Shown here: positions 34,021 to 43,008 of the stretch, piece by piece
Numbering within the stretch: the first letter of the stretch is position 1
Layout: the number at the start of each line of letters is the position of its first letter
Source of the DNA: Bog-877 sp050734135
GTDB taxonomy: Bacteria > Chloroflexota > Dormibacteria > Aeolococcales > Bog-877
Length of the DNA: 64,000 nt
Direction of reading: 5' to 3'
NCBI GenBank assembly: GCA_050734135.1
Contig: JBOHUG010000072.1
Location: 9,462-73,461 of the forward strand
Notes under the pieces: generated by a model
The model's input: the letters and a program-made list of their open reading frames with translations, nothing else
Told to the model about the DNA's origin: nothing
Database searches by the model: none
Program-made: the position numbers and the translations under genes

Positions 34021-35574
34021 TTGCTCGGTACCAGCGGGTGTCCAACGACGTGGGCAGGCCCGCCGGTGACCATCTCCGAGCTGGTGCCGGCGGCGAGCCT
34101 TCTGATTGACGGCCTTAGCATGCCGGGACACGACGCGCCGTTGGAGGTAATCAACCCCACCACCGGCAGGCTCCTGGCTGTGGTGCCCAGCGCCAGCAGG
34201 TCGGATATCGACCAGGCGGTCCGTTCGGGCCAGCGGGCGTTCGAGAGTGGAGTCTGGAGCGGTCGAACCATCCACCAGCGTGCGACGACGCTGCAGCGCC
34301 TCGCGGACCTGATCGAGGAGCACCTGGAAGAGCTCTACCTGCTGGAGACCGCCAATAATGGCCGTCCCCTGTCCGAGACGCGGGCGCAGGTCCGCCGCCT
34401 GCCGGAGTGGTATCGCTACAATTCCGCGCTTCTGCTAGCGGACCGCACCGCGGTGATCCCCATGGCCGGGCAGTACCACTCCTACACCCATCGCTTTCCC
34501 CTGGGAGTTGTGGGGATTCTCGCCTCCTTCAACCATCCCTTGATGATCGCCTCCAAGAGTCTGGCCCCGGCCCTAGCGGCGGGCAACTCGGTGGTCCTCA
34601 AGCCGTCTGAGCTAACCCCCTTGACAGCGCTGGTCCTGGGTCGTCTTGCCCTCGAGGCCGGGATGCCTCCGGGAGTGCTGAACGTGGTTCCGGGACGGGG
34701 TCCCGTCGCCGGCGCCGGGCTGGCCGCCCATCCCTTGGTGGCCAAGGTCTCGTTCACCGGGGGCACCGAAGCGGGCCGGCAGGTGGCCCTCAACGCGGCG
34801 GCCCGCTTCGCCAAATGCACAGTGGAACTGGGCGGCAAGACCCCCGTCATCATCTTCGAGGACACCCCGGTCGCGGCGGCGGCGTCTGGCGCTGCCTTCG
34901 CGGCCTTCATCGGGGCCGGGCAGACCTGCATCGCCGGCACCCGGTTTCTGGTGCAAGCAGCCCTATACCAGGAATTCGTAGAGGAGTTCACCAGAGTCGC
35001 CCGGACGATCCGGATCGGGGACCCGGCCGACGAGGCCACCCAGCTGGGGCCGGTGATCTCGAGCCAGGCCCGGGACCGGATCTTGGGCTATGTGGCGCTC
35101 GGGTTGGAGGAAGGCGCGCGACTCGCGGGGGGTGGCCATCGCGCCGAGGTGCCAGATCGTGAAGGAGGTTACTTCGTGGAGCCAACCGTACTTGCTGACG
35201 CCGACAACCAGATGCGGATCTCCCGGGAGGAGATCTTCGGGCCGGTGGCGGTGGTGATGCCGTTTCAGACCGAGGCGGAAGCCGTCAGCATTGCCAATGA
35301 CTCGGAGTTCGGCTTGGGGTCGGCAGTTTGGACCAGAGATGTCGGCCGGGCACACCGGGTGGCCGCCAGACTGCAGTTCGGCATCGTCTGGGTGAACGAT
35401 CACCACCGCTTGGACCCCGCATCTCCCTGGGGAGGACTGCGCGAGAGCGGCCTTGGCCAGGAGGGTGGCTGGGAGTCTTTCCACGACTTCTATCACGAGC
35501 GCTCGGTCACCATCCGGACTTCGCCCGACCCGGTCGACTGGTACGGCGGTGGGTCGGTGGAGCGACTGAACTAG
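34021..35574 (+). CDS. Aldehyde dehydrogenase (betaine/semialdehyde type)
   Basis: A 517-residue NAD(P)-dependent aldehyde dehydrogenase. The catalytic Glu is in VELGGKTPVIIF and the Cys in GAGQTCIAGTRFLV. The cofactor region reads GNSVVLKPSELTPLTAL, and EEIFGPVAVVMPF is typical. It oxidises an aldehyde to the acid. The start is uncertain: TTG at 34021 or GTG at 34066, neither with a clear ribosome binding site. It is followed without a gap by the enoyl-CoA hydratase-like gene, so it belongs to the Liv 2 operon. Relatives act on betaine aldehyde or carboxymethyl-hydroxymuconate semialdehyde. Confidence 0.9.
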   Translation: MLGTSGCPTTWAGPPVTISELVPAASLLIDGLSMPGHDAPLEVINPTTGRLLAVVPSASRSDIDQAVRSGQRAFESGVWSGRTIHQRATTLQRLADLIEEHLEELYLLETANNGRPLSETRAQVRRLPEWYRYNSALLLADRTAVIPMAGQYHSYTHRFPLGVVGILASFNHPLMIASKSLAPALAAGNSVVLKPSELTPLTALVLGRLALEAGMPPGVLNVVPGRGPVAGAGLAAHPLVAKVSFTGGTEAGRQVALNAAARFAKCTVELGGKTPVIIFEDTPVAAAASGAAFAAFIGAGQTCIAGTRFLVQAALYQEFVEEFTRVARTIRIGDPADEATQLGPVISSQARDRILGYVALGLEEGARLAGGGHRAEVPDREGGYFVEPTVLADADNQMRISREEIFGPVAVVMPFQTEAEAVSIANDSEFGLGSAVWTRDVGRAHRVAARLQFGIVWVNDHHRLDPASPWGGLRESGLGQEGGWESFHDFYHERSVTIRTSPDPVDWYGGGSVERLN

Positions 35575-36288
35575 ATGACTCAAGGAATCGTGATCCAGCA
35601 AACCCGAAGGGATGAAGTGGTGGTCGAGGTCTCAAGGCCACCCGACAACTCCTTCACCGTAGAGATGTGCGACACCCTCTCCGATCTGCTGGGGCAACCG
35701 CCCCAGGGGGCCCACGTGTTGCGCCTGCGCGCCGAAGGCGAGGCCTTCTGCCTGGGCCGGGAGCGCAGCGCTACCGACCGGCCCTCTGCCCAGCGCACCG
35801 TGGAAGCGCTGGTCAGGGTCACCCGTGGCCTGGCGGAGTCGACCCTGGTGACCATCGCCGAAGTGGGAGGCGATGTGGCCGGTTTCGGGGTCGGCCTAGT
35901 CGCCCACTGTGACGTGGCGGTGGCTTCAGATGGCGCGCGGTTCTGGTTCCCGGAGGTGGAACATGATCTTGCCCCGGCGTTGGTGCTGAGCTGGCTGCCT
36001 CGAGTGATCGGACAGCGCCAAGCGTTCTGGCTGACCGCGAGCGCCGCCCGGCTCAGTGCCGATGAAGCGCAGCAGCTGGGTCTGGTGAACTTCGTGGTTC
36101 CGGCGGGCCAGCTAGCCGCCAAGACGGATGAGGTGGTCGCAGAACTCGTCCGCTATCCGTCCCAGGTTCACGCACAGATCAAGAGCAATTTGCGGGATTT
36201 CGGAGAGCTGACCCAGGCAGTGGCTTATCGGGCTGCGCTGGACCGACTGATCCTGTCTGCGGTGACCGGCCCGCCTATCCCGGATTGA
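35575..36288 (+). CDS. Enoyl-CoA hydratase/isomerase family protein
   Basis: A 237-residue crotonase-fold protein. The oxyanion loop region (EVGGDVAGFGVGLVAHCDVA) lacks the first catalytic Glu of classic enoyl-CoA hydratases, and the second site region FPEVEHDLAPALVLSWL keeps one acidic residue. It may therefore be an isomerase, hydrolase or a divergent hydratase. Its ATG follows the stop of the aldehyde dehydrogenase directly. It likely acts on the CoA ester branch of the same pathway. Confidence 0.8.
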   Translation: MTQGIVIQQTRRDEVVVEVSRPPDNSFTVEMCDTLSDLLGQPPQGAHVLRLRAEGEAFCLGRERSATDRPSAQRTVEALVRVTRGLAESTLVTIAEVGGDVAGFGVGLVAHCDVAVASDGARFWFPEVEHDLAPALVLSWLPRVIGQRQAFWLTASAARLSADEAQQLGLVNFVVPAGQLAAKTDEVVAELVRYPSQVHAQIKSNLRDFGELTQAVAYRAALDRLILSAVTGPPIPD

Positions 36289-36319
36289 TGGTCGCGACCC
36301 TAATTGGAGGTGGCCCGCC

Positions 36320-37870
36320 GTGGCCGAGATGGCTGATCTGGACAAGTCGGTGACCGACCGGGGAGGGCACCCGCCTTCCGACCTTCCGATGATCCCCCAC
36401 TTCATCCGGGGTGAACGGTGGCTGGAGGAGACGCCCCGGCTAGGAACCGTCTACAACCCGGCTCTCGGGACACCGGCAGCCCAGGTGCCCCTGGCGTCCG
36501 GAGAGGTGGTGGACCGTGGCGTCGCCGCGGCCAAGGCTGCTCAGGTGGGCTGGGGTGGGCTCAGCCTCTCCCGAAGGGCGGAGGTCCTCTTCCGATTCCG
36601 CGAGCTCCTGGTGTCTCGGCGGGACACCCTGGCCCGCGCCATCACCAGTGAGCACGGCAAGGTTCTGGCCGACGCTGCCGGTGAAGTCGCACGCGGCATC
36701 GAGAACGTCGAGTTCGCCTGTGGACTGGCCCATCTCCTGAAGGGCGGGCACAGTCTTGAGGCGACTACCGGAGTCGACGTTCACGAGCAGCACCAGCCGC
36801 TGGGAGTAGTGGTCGGCATTACCCCGTTCAACTTCCCGGTGATGGTGCCGCTCTGGATGCTGGCCAACGCCATCGCCTGCGGCAATGCCTTTGTCTTGAA
36901 GCCCAGCGAGAAGGATCCCAGCCCGGCAGTATTGCTGGCCGAGCTCCTCATGGAGGCGGGCGCGCCCGCCGGAGTCCTGAACGTGGTGCAGGGAGACCAG
37001 AGCACCGTCGGACGGCTCCTGGAACATCCCGATGTAGCCGCGATCAGTTTTGTCGGCTCGACCCCGGTGGCTCGCTCCATATACGCGAAGGCGTCGGCGA
37101 ATGGCAAGCGGGTGCAGGCCCTGGGCGGGGCCAAGAACCACATGGTCGTGCTGCCAGATGCTGATATTGAGATGGCTGCGGACGCCGCTGTCTCAGCAGC
37201 CTTCGGCTCGGCAGGTGAGCGCTGCATGGCCGTCTCCGTGGTGGTGGCAGTGGGCCACGCCGCCGACCCCTTGGTGGCGGCGATCGCCCACCGAGTGCGG
37301 GAGCTGAGAATCGGCCCCGGGGAGAGTCCCGACTCAGAGATGGGACCGCTGGTCACAAAGGAGCACCGTGATCGCGTCGCCGCATATGTCCAGACGGGTG
37401 CAGACGAGGGAGCCCGGGTCATCGTCGACGGCCGCAGCCGCTCCTTCTCGACGCCCGGTTTCTTTCTGGGAGGCTCGCTTCTGGATGAGGTGCGACCGCA
37501 GATGCGGGTCTACGAGGACGAGATCTTCGGGCCAGTGCTCGGCGTGGTGCGGGCGGGCACGTACAACGACGCGCTGGCGATCGTGAACCAGAACCCCTAC
37601 GGCAACGGGGTGGCCATCTTCACCCGAGACGGCGGCGCCGCCAGGATCTTCGCCCGCGACGTGGAATCAGGCATGGTGGGTATCAACGTTGCCATCCCGG
37701 TTCCGGTGGGCTTCTACTCTTTCGGCGGGTGGAAGCAGTCGCTCTTCGGTGACACTCACATGTACGGGCCGGAAGGGTTCCACTTCTACACCAGGACCAA
37801 GGTGGTCACCGCCCGCTGGCCCGACCCCAGCACCAGCCGGATCGACCTGGGATTCCCCAGGTCGAGGTGA
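36320..37870 (+). CDS. CoA-acylating (methylmalonate) semialdehyde dehydrogenase
   Basis: A 516-residue aldehyde dehydrogenase of the MmsA type, which turns methylmalonate or malonate semialdehyde and CoA into an acyl-CoA. The key motif GSAGERCMAVS contains the catalytic Cys and is specific to this branch, along with ITPFNFPVMVPLWM and GGAKNHMVVLPDAD. The GTG start at 36320 has GGAGGT upstream; an ATG three codons later is also possible. It is the last gene of the Liv 2 operon. This suggests that the imported substrate ends as acetyl-CoA or propionyl-CoA. Confidence 0.92.
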   Translation: MAEMADLDKSVTDRGGHPPSDLPMIPHFIRGERWLEETPRLGTVYNPALGTPAAQVPLASGEVVDRGVAAAKAAQVGWGGLSLSRRAEVLFRFRELLVSRRDTLARAITSEHGKVLADAAGEVARGIENVEFACGLAHLLKGGHSLEATTGVDVHEQHQPLGVVVGITPFNFPVMVPLWMLANAIACGNAFVLKPSEKDPSPAVLLAELLMEAGAPAGVLNVVQGDQSTVGRLLEHPDVAAISFVGSTPVARSIYAKASANGKRVQALGGAKNHMVVLPDADIEMAADAAVSAAFGSAGERCMAVSVVVAVGHAADPLVAAIAHRVRELRIGPGESPDSEMGPLVTKEHRDRVAAYVQTGADEGARVIVDGRSRSFSTPGFFLGGSLLDEVRPQMRVYEDEIFGPVLGVVRAGTYNDALAIVNQNPYGNGVAIFTRDGGAARIFARDVESGMVGINVAIPVPVGFYSFGGWKQSLFGDTHMYGPEGFHFYTRTKVVTARWPDPSTSRIDLGFPRSR

Positions 37871-37983
37871 CGTGGGCCAGAGCGTCGGTTGAGCCCCTTC
37901 GGGCTTCGAGCCTGTGATTTACCGCAACCTCGCGAACCGAGGTGATCGCGCGGCACCGTCGCCGCCGGCTCCCCGATGTCCAG

Positions 37984-38655
37984 TTACCGGGCCACTACCA
38001 GTGCCAGCGCGAAACCGTCGTACCCCTTGCTGCCCACGGTCTGGACTTCGGTGGCAGTCACCCGTTGCTCAGCGGCCATCAGTTCGGTGAGTCGGCGCGT
38101 CCCCTGGACGGCGGGGTCTGGGTCATGCGCGTCCAGAATCGCGCCACTCCGAACCACGTTGTCGACCACGATCAGACTGCCCGGCCGGGTCAGGCGCAGC
38201 GCCCACTCGAAGTAGACGGAATTGTTGGATTTGTCGGCGTCGATGAAGACCAAGTCAAAGGGACCGGCGCCTTCTTCCACAAGCTCCGCCAAACTGCCGG
38301 CGGCGGGGCCAACTCGAATCTCGACTTGCTCCGCCAGGCCCGCGCGTTGGAGATTGACCCGGGCGACGTCAGCATGTTTTGGCTCCAGCTCGAGGGTGGT
38401 CAATCGGCCCTGTGGCGGCAACGCCCGCGCCAGCCAGATGGTGCTGTAGCCACCCAGCGTGCCGACTTCCAGGATGCGGTTGGCCCCCTGAATCCGGGCC
38501 AAAAGATGGAGAAACTTGCCCTGATTGGGGGCCACGCTGATCGCGGGCAGACCGGCCTTCAGGCTATCGGAGAGGGCCTGGTCGAGTGCGGGGTCGGGGG
38601 AAATGAGCAGGTCGGATATGTATTTGTCAACGGCGATCCAGAGCTCGGTGTCCAT
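37984..38655 (-). CDS. SAM-dependent O-methyltransferase
   Basis: A 223-residue class I methyltransferase of the catechol/caffeoyl-CoA O-methyltransferase family 3. SAM motif I is ILEVGTLGGYSTIWLA; the metal-binding region is VFIDADKSNNSVYFEWAL. The C terminus (GYDGFALALVVAR) is typical. It stands alone between two operons and converges with the MmsA-type gene. The substrate is unknown. Confidence 0.9.
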   Translation of the reverse strand: MDTELWIAVDKYISDLLISPDPALDQALSDSLKAGLPAISVAPNQGKFLHLLARIQGANRILEVGTLGGYSTIWLARALPPQGRLTTLELEPKHADVARVNLQRAGLAEQVEIRVGPAAGSLAELVEEGAGPFDLVFIDADKSNNSVYFEWALRLTRPGSLIVVDNVVRSGAILDAHDPDPAVQGTRRLTELMAAEQRVTATEVQTVGSKGYDGFALALVVAR

Positions 38656-38831
38656 CGGACCATTGTGGCACCAGGGTGAGAGGCGGAGGTAGCTCCGGCG
38701 GCAGCCGGCGGCCGGGCCCGGTGGGAGTCATTTGGTGCCGACTGTGATTCACCAGGCGAGAAAGCCGCCCTCGATGGGACTCGCGACCCGGACTCCGATC
38801 GCGCAGATCTAGCGAAAGCGCCGGCAGGGGT

Positions 38832-39728
38832 TCACAGCTCGCCGGCGCGGCTCATGGCCTCTACCTCCACGACCTCCCTGGCGGCGAAATGCGTTCCCGC
38901 CTCGTCGAACTCGTGGCGTCGTTGAGAGATCACCGTCTCCGCCTCGTCGCGATACTGTTGGGCAGTGGCATCGGCCCACGATGGGTCCGGCCACCGGTAA
39001 TCAAGATCGACGATAGCGCCGGGTTCAGTCGCCGTCGTCGCCAGCGAGAGCAAATCTAGGCAGATCGCTCTCTGCTCGTCAGGCTGGTTCGGTCTGCCCA
39101 CGCTGTAGCCAAGGGGAAAGTCGAGCCAACCGACCCGAGGCGGACGCACCAGCACCGTGATGTCGCGGGCCCCGGAGATCGTCACCGTGGTGAGCCCCGC
39201 CCGCTCGAAAACTCTGGCGAGGAGGCCGATCGCCTGGTGGCAGGCTGGGCAGAGGGGCACCAGCATCACCAGCCGCGCTCCAGCGCTCACTGCATCCGCG
39301 GCCATCGCCGGACCCAGCACGGTGACGAGCGGAACCAGCGACTTGACGGCCCCGAGCATGCTCAGGTGAAACTCGGCAACCGCGCCGATCCTACCCTCCG
39401 AGGCAAGCTCCGCCAGGCGCTGGGCGGGGTGGACTACATTGAGGTCAACGAGCCCCGGTCGTCGAATGGGGCTCGGGTGGCTGGGTCGGAGCAGGGCCGG
39501 ATCCGCGTCGGAGGGAATCCGGCGGTAGGTCAGGTCGTCCACCGGCGCAAATGGCGGGTCGGCCCGGAAGTGCACCCCCGCGCTGCTCACCAGCATCACG
39601 GTCGCCTCCTTGAGTCGCCCAGAAAACGGTGTCCAAGGAGGCCGCCCGAGGCGCGCCACCGGCAGCGGCGGGAGGGGCGCGGTGATTTCGTTGATCAGGT
39701 CGAGATAGCGGAGTGGCTGGGCCGTCAT
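38832..39728 (-). CDS. GrdB/PrdB-family reductase-like protein, Cys in place of Sec
   Basis: A 298-residue protein of the glycine/sarcosine/betaine/D-proline reductase selenoprotein B family. The N terminus resembles D-proline reductase PrdB (EATVMLVSSAGVHFRADPPF, then TYRRIPSDAD). The redox loop reads LCPACHQAIG. Here a Cys (codon TGC) stands where PrdB has selenocysteine, followed by two residues and a second Cys, making a CxxC site. The last 60 residues are rich in Glu/Arg/Ala and are an extension. No other subunit of a reductase complex is nearby, and the host need not be anaerobic. A thiol redox role is plausible; the function is not known. Confidence 0.7.
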   Translation of the reverse strand: MTAQPLRYLDLINEITAPLPPLPVARLGRPPWTPFSGRLKEATVMLVSSAGVHFRADPPFAPVDDLTYRRIPSDADPALLRPSHPSPIRRPGLVDLNVVHPAQRLAELASEGRIGAVAEFHLSMLGAVKSLVPLVTVLGPAMAADAVSAGARLVMLVPLCPACHQAIGLLARVFERAGLTTVTISGARDITVLVRPPRVGWLDFPLGYSVGRPNQPDEQRAICLDLLSLATTATEPGAIVDLDYRWPDPSWADATAQQYRDEAETVISQRRHEFDEAGTHFAAREVVEVEAMSRAGEL

Positions 39729-39890
39729 CCGTTACCGAGCCGGCGAATCCTCGCCGCAGCAGCTCGCGGCTGAATCCCGGCCTGCGCGAGATCCGCCTGA
39801 GCGTCGCCCGGCGAGACCCAGTCGGTGAGTCCACATCACCCGGATCAGCGGACCCGGTTCCGGTCTGTTCCAGGCAACGGTTTCCCAGTA

Positions 39891-40484
39891 TTAGAGGCGA
39901 ACATGGGCGTGCTCCAGCGCGGCCACCGCCACGGATGGGCCACCGATAACCACTTCGGCGGCGCTGCGGCGACCACTAGCGTAGAGCAGTAATTCGGTAG
40001 GTTGTCCCGTGATCACCACGGCAGGTGACGAACCAAAGCGGCGGCTCTCGCCTGAGGGAGTGCGGAGCTCTAATCCAAACGGTCCAACCGCGTGCGAAAG
40101 TCGGCGGCCCAGGAATCCCAGCATTCGCCACGACATCCGGTCGAGATCGGCCCGATCGGCGCGGCGCGTCAACCCATTGGCCCGGCGCAAGTCCTCGTGG
40201 TGGATGAAAAACTCGGTTCCGTTGAGCAGGTTCCGCAGCTTTGGGATTCTCCAGGGGAAAAATGGGGCGCCACGCTCGACTCGCGCCACGACGGCCGGGA
40301 ATCCCTGCCGCTTGGCTGCAGCCATCCGCGCATCACCCCACCTGTGGAAGTGCTCGCGCAGCGTCAGGTGCGCGGCCAGATCGAACGCGCTCCAGCCCGC
40401 GCATAGAGTCGGCGCGTCAGGCCCGAGCTCGACGAGGAGGGCAGACAACTCCTCCCGCTCGCGCTGGTCAATCGGCTTCGGCAT
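39891..40484 (-). CDS. TIGR03085-like (maleylpyruvate isomerase/DinB fold) protein
   Basis: A 197-residue protein. It matches the TIGR03085 pattern of actinobacterial-type proteins: TLCAGWSAFDLAAHLTLREH near the N terminus and FFIHHEDLRRANG in the middle. The fold is that of mycothiol-dependent enzymes with a three-His metal site (AHLTLREH, HHED). The exact reaction is unknown. Its presence suggests a lineage that may use mycothiol or a related thiol. Confidence 0.75.
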   Translation of the reverse strand: MPKPIDQREREELSALLVELGPDAPTLCAGWSAFDLAAHLTLREHFHRWGDARMAAAKRQGFPAVVARVERGAPFFPWRIPKLRNLLNGTEFFIHHEDLRRANGLTRRADRADLDRMSWRMLGFLGRRLSHAVGPFGLELRTPSGESRRFGSSPAVVITGQPTELLLYASGRRSAAEVVIGGPSVAVAALEHAHVRL

Positions 40485-40806
40485 TTAATCTCAGCTGGCG
40501 GACCAGCTGTCCTCGGTTGCGAAGGGGCGGTAGCAAACCCGGCTACGACCTGGGCGGATCGACGTCTACTCGATGGTACCCGCTGACGCGGCGGCGCAGG
40601 CCTCCCGCCGCCACAGGCACCTAGGCCTAGCACAGCACTCGCGGGCTGGCTCACTGGGCCTCCTGGTCAGCCAATCCTCAGCTGGAGTTGGCTGGCATGC
40701 GGGTGGAGGCTCTCCCATCTCACCCGGAGATTGAGGTGGCCGGGGCGGGGTCTGCCATTTGAAGTCCGCACAAACGCCCCCCGAGACCCGAACTCTGGGC
40801 TTGAGA
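40485..40806. other. Intergenic stretch without a recognised gene
   Basis: About 320 bases between the TIGR03085-like gene and the end of a decayed PIN toxin. No family, repeat or convincing promoter is seen. Confidence 0.5.
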
Positions 40807-41127
40807 TCAGAATGGTCGCACGGTGGTGGCGTCAACCAACGAATACGTAGGTTCGTCATGGCGGAGCAACCACCGCTAGACGTCAACCTCCGCGTCCTCG
40901 TTCACGTGGCGCACGACTACTGCGGCACTGCCTTGAGCGGCTGCCAGGAAGCGCGTTGCCACATCGGGACCGAGACAGCGTCGAAGGAGTGTTCAGGTCT
41001 AGCTGAGGACCTGTTTGCAGGTGACCGGGGAACCGCCTTCGGTCCGCCAGATCAATTCGGCCTGACCGTGATGCCGGTCTCCCCCGAACTGGAGCGCGAC
41101 CCAGAAGGTGGTGTCGACGAACGTCAT
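40807..41127 (-). pseudogene. Decayed VapC-type PIN toxin with three stops
   Basis: One reading frame from the ATG at 41127 to the TGA at 40807 gives a full PIN domain of about 107 codons: MTFVDTTFWVALQFGGDRHH, LLRRCLGPDVATRFLAAAQG, RHVNEDAEVD and RWLLRHDEPTYSLVDATT. It is cut by internal TAG, TGA and TAG codons, the first two close together near codon 43. No frameshift is needed, so these are base changes, not indels. The start overlaps the stop of an intact upstream small gene by four bases, as in a VapBC pair. The toxin is dead. Confidence 0.82.
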
Positions 41128-41351
41128 CCGCCGCAGACAACCTCGCCGACCTCAGCTGGGTCGAGGTGATAGGCCCCGATCGGCTGCTGGATTGGATCGG
41201 CGGTGTTTGTGGGGTCGCACCACCTCTCTTCCAGCGCCAATCGGATCAGCGCAGCCTTGACGGTGGCACCTGTGGCGGCGGCAACCCTCAGGCGCTCGGC
41301 GATCTCCTTGCCGAGAATTATCCGTAGACGCCTCACTAGTTGAGTGTCCAT
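41124..41351 (-). CDS. Orphan antitoxin-like protein
   Basis: A 75-residue protein directly upstream of the dead PIN toxin and overlapping it by four bases. The segment EIAERLRVAAATGATVKAAL with the following ALEERW looks like the DNA-binding half of a small antitoxin. The start ATG sits inside a perfect palindrome TGTCC-ATC-GGACA (41345-41357), a possible operator. As its toxin is broken, the antitoxin is an orphan that may still bind DNA or protect against related toxins. Confidence 0.55.
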   Translation of the reverse strand: MDTQLVRRLRIILGKEIAERLRVAAATGATVKAALIRLALEERWCDPTNTADPIQQPIGAYHLDPAEVGEVVCGG

Positions 41352-41495
41352 CGGACAGCCCACAGCGAAGACCTGGCGACGGCTTTGACCGGGCTCCGCG
41401 ACGCCCAGCCACTGGAGAGCCAAGAATCTCCTGGTTGGCGCCACCTAATCTCCGATCCGGCCGCGGTATCCCCCGCGATGGGCGGGGGCGCCAGA

Positions 41496-41846
41496 TCAGC
41501 TCTGGTGCAGTCGCGGTTTGGGCACCCGTCTACAGTCGCGCCGGTTGCGAGTCGCCAAAGCTATTCCGTTCACCCGAGCGGTGGCAGCGAGCAGGGCGTC
41601 GGGAAAGCGAAGAGCCGGCCGCTGGCGGCGCAAGGGGCCGGCCCGATCGGCAATCCGCCGGTCGACGGGAACCTCCTCCATCCTGGCCAACAGCCGGCGC
41701 ACGATCGGCTCGCGGTCGCCGGCGGCTGCCAGCAACTCGGCCCGGGTGATCACCGAATAGGCGAGCCTGCCTGAAGCCGAGAGCAGCCGTCGGGTGCATT
41801 CCAGGTGGTCGATGCAGACGTTGGTGTCGACCGGAAGCTCAGCCAC
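41496..41846 (-). CDS. VapC-type PIN toxin without an intact antitoxin
   Basis: A 116-residue PIN domain starting at GTG 41846. It has LPVDTNVCIDHLE with the first Asp, SVITRAELLAAAG with the Glu, FPDALLAATARVNG with the next Asp and TRNRRDCRRVP at the C terminus. All four acidic positions are kept, so activity is possible. The frame stays open upstream into antitoxin sequence that is itself broken. See the remnant at 41847-42050. Confidence 0.75.
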   Translation of the reverse strand: MAELPVDTNVCIDHLECTRRLLSASGRLAYSVITRAELLAAAGDREPIVRRLLARMEEVPVDRRIADRAGPLRRQRPALRFPDALLAATARVNGIALATRNRRDCRRVPKPRLHQS

Positions 41847-42050
41847 GAATTTCCCCTTTGGCGCGGGTGGGGACCGAGGCGCCAATTCCCGGGGACTCGC
41901 CGAGAGTCGGGGTAAGGTCGTCGTCCTGGACAGCAGTTGGTCGATACCTTCCATGGTCAGCTGGGACATGCCAACCCCCTCCCGACGCCCCCGTTCCAGG
42001 AGGCGAACCCGCTACTCCTCGGTCAGGTAGATCTGGGTTCGGATCGCTAT
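41847..42050 (-). pseudogene. Decayed ribbon-helix-helix antitoxin
   Basis: The sequence before the PIN toxin reads AIRTQIYLTEE-stop-RVRLLERGRREGVGMSQLTM in one frame. This is a ribbon-helix-helix antitoxin with a Gln codon turned into TAG and with ATA where an ATG start would be expected. The normal antitoxin stop lies in another frame and is lost by a later frameshift, so the remnant is joined in frame to the toxin. Antitoxin function is unlikely. Confidence 0.65.
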
Positions 42051-42328
42051 ATAGATCTAGGAGGCTACACCACCTGTGACTCACCCGGTCAGTGGCGGCA
42101 GCTTCACCCTCGTAGCTGAATCGCCGATTGGCCCGCTCGCCTTTCCGTCAGTCCTCGTCCTCCGAGATGCACCGATTCGGCCGGCGCTGGCCAGGCGAAA
42201 AGATCGGGGGCCGCCCCGCTGGGGCAGGACCCGAATTTCTGCCAAGTGCGCTGCTGTGACGTCGCGGCAAGCTCCCCTCAGTGCTGGAGAGCCCCCGCGG
42301 GCGGCGCCGCAGCTAGGTCTGAGTCAGC

Positions 42329-42730
42329 TCAATTGGGCGAGCGAGTGTCGATGCCGATCGCCAGAGAGCCTGCCGCCATCCTCCGGTCGTAGGTCAGGAG
42401 CGTACCCAGCTCCTCGCCCAGCGCAAGTGCCGAGGCGAGATGGATGGCGTCAAGGGAGCGCAGCGTCCACGGTTCCAGCTCGGCGGCTCGGCTGAGCACC
42501 TCCTGGTCCAGTCGCAGGAGATGGATGCTGGAAAGCTGGAGGTGAGCCACCGCGACCAGGGCGGGCAGGCCGGCGCGCCCCACCGTGCGCAACAACTCCA
42601 CCCGAAGCAAGGCCGAGGAGGCCCGGCGCGGCCAACGCTCAAGCTCCGCCCGCAGCGCCCGCGACTCCTCCTCTCGGACCAGCAGCTTGACCACCGCCGA
42701 GGTGTCTAGGTAGGCGACCTCAGCGATCAT
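42329..42730 (-). CDS. VapC-type PIN toxin
   Basis: A 133-residue PIN ribonuclease. It starts AYLDTSAVVKLLVREEES (first Asp), has the Glu in LLRVELLRTVGR, and LRSLDAIHLASAL plus LLTYDRRMAAGS at the C terminus. All acidic positions are present. It overlaps the upstream antitoxin gene by 11 bases. This is the only pair in the 40.8-43 kb region that looks fully intact. Confidence 0.88.
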   Translation of the reverse strand: MIAEVAYLDTSAVVKLLVREEESRALRAELERWPRRASSALLRVELLRTVGRAGLPALVAVAHLQLSSIHLLRLDQEVLSRAAELEPWTLRSLDAIHLASALALGEELGTLLTYDRRMAAGSLAIGIDTRSPN

Positions 42731-42995
42731 CCTGCCTCAGTTCCGTCAGAACGTGGGAGAGCGGAGTCCAACCCGGGCCCGGTTGCACCTCGGGGATCCG
42801 CAGGAGGTCGCCGCTCACGTCGGACGCCCTGCCCTCGGCCAGCAACCGGTTAAGTTCGCCCTGACCCGTGGGGATCGGCACCATCCTCAGCACCGGCCGA
42901 CCGTGGATGGTCACCTCCACCGTCTCCCCCTGCTCGACCACCCTGATGATCGCGCTGGCTCGCTGGCGCAGCTCTCGGACTCCCACTCGCCACAT
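42720..42995 (-). CDS. Phd/YefM-type antitoxin (VapB)
   Basis: A 91-residue antitoxin. The N-terminal part VGVRELRQRASAIIRVVEQG and VEVTIHGRPVLRMVPI is the Phd fold. The C-terminal part (GWTPLSHVLTELRQDD) should bind the toxin. I choose the ATG at 42995; the longer frame to 43013 would start inside the upstream operator. A tandem 10-bp repeat and a palindrome lie just upstream at 43009-43035. Confidence 0.82.
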   Translation of the reverse strand: MWRVGVRELRQRASAIIRVVEQGETVEVTIHGRPVLRMVPIPTGQGELNRLLAEGRASDVSGDLLRIPEVQPGPGWTPLSHVLTELRQDDR

Positions 42996-43008
42996 TGGCT
43001 CAACGTAG

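Noticed and set aside
39220..39260. Selenocysteine codon in the GrdB-like gene
   Set aside because: The redox-loop codon is TGC (Cys), there is no in-frame TGA, and no SECIS-like hairpin is needed.
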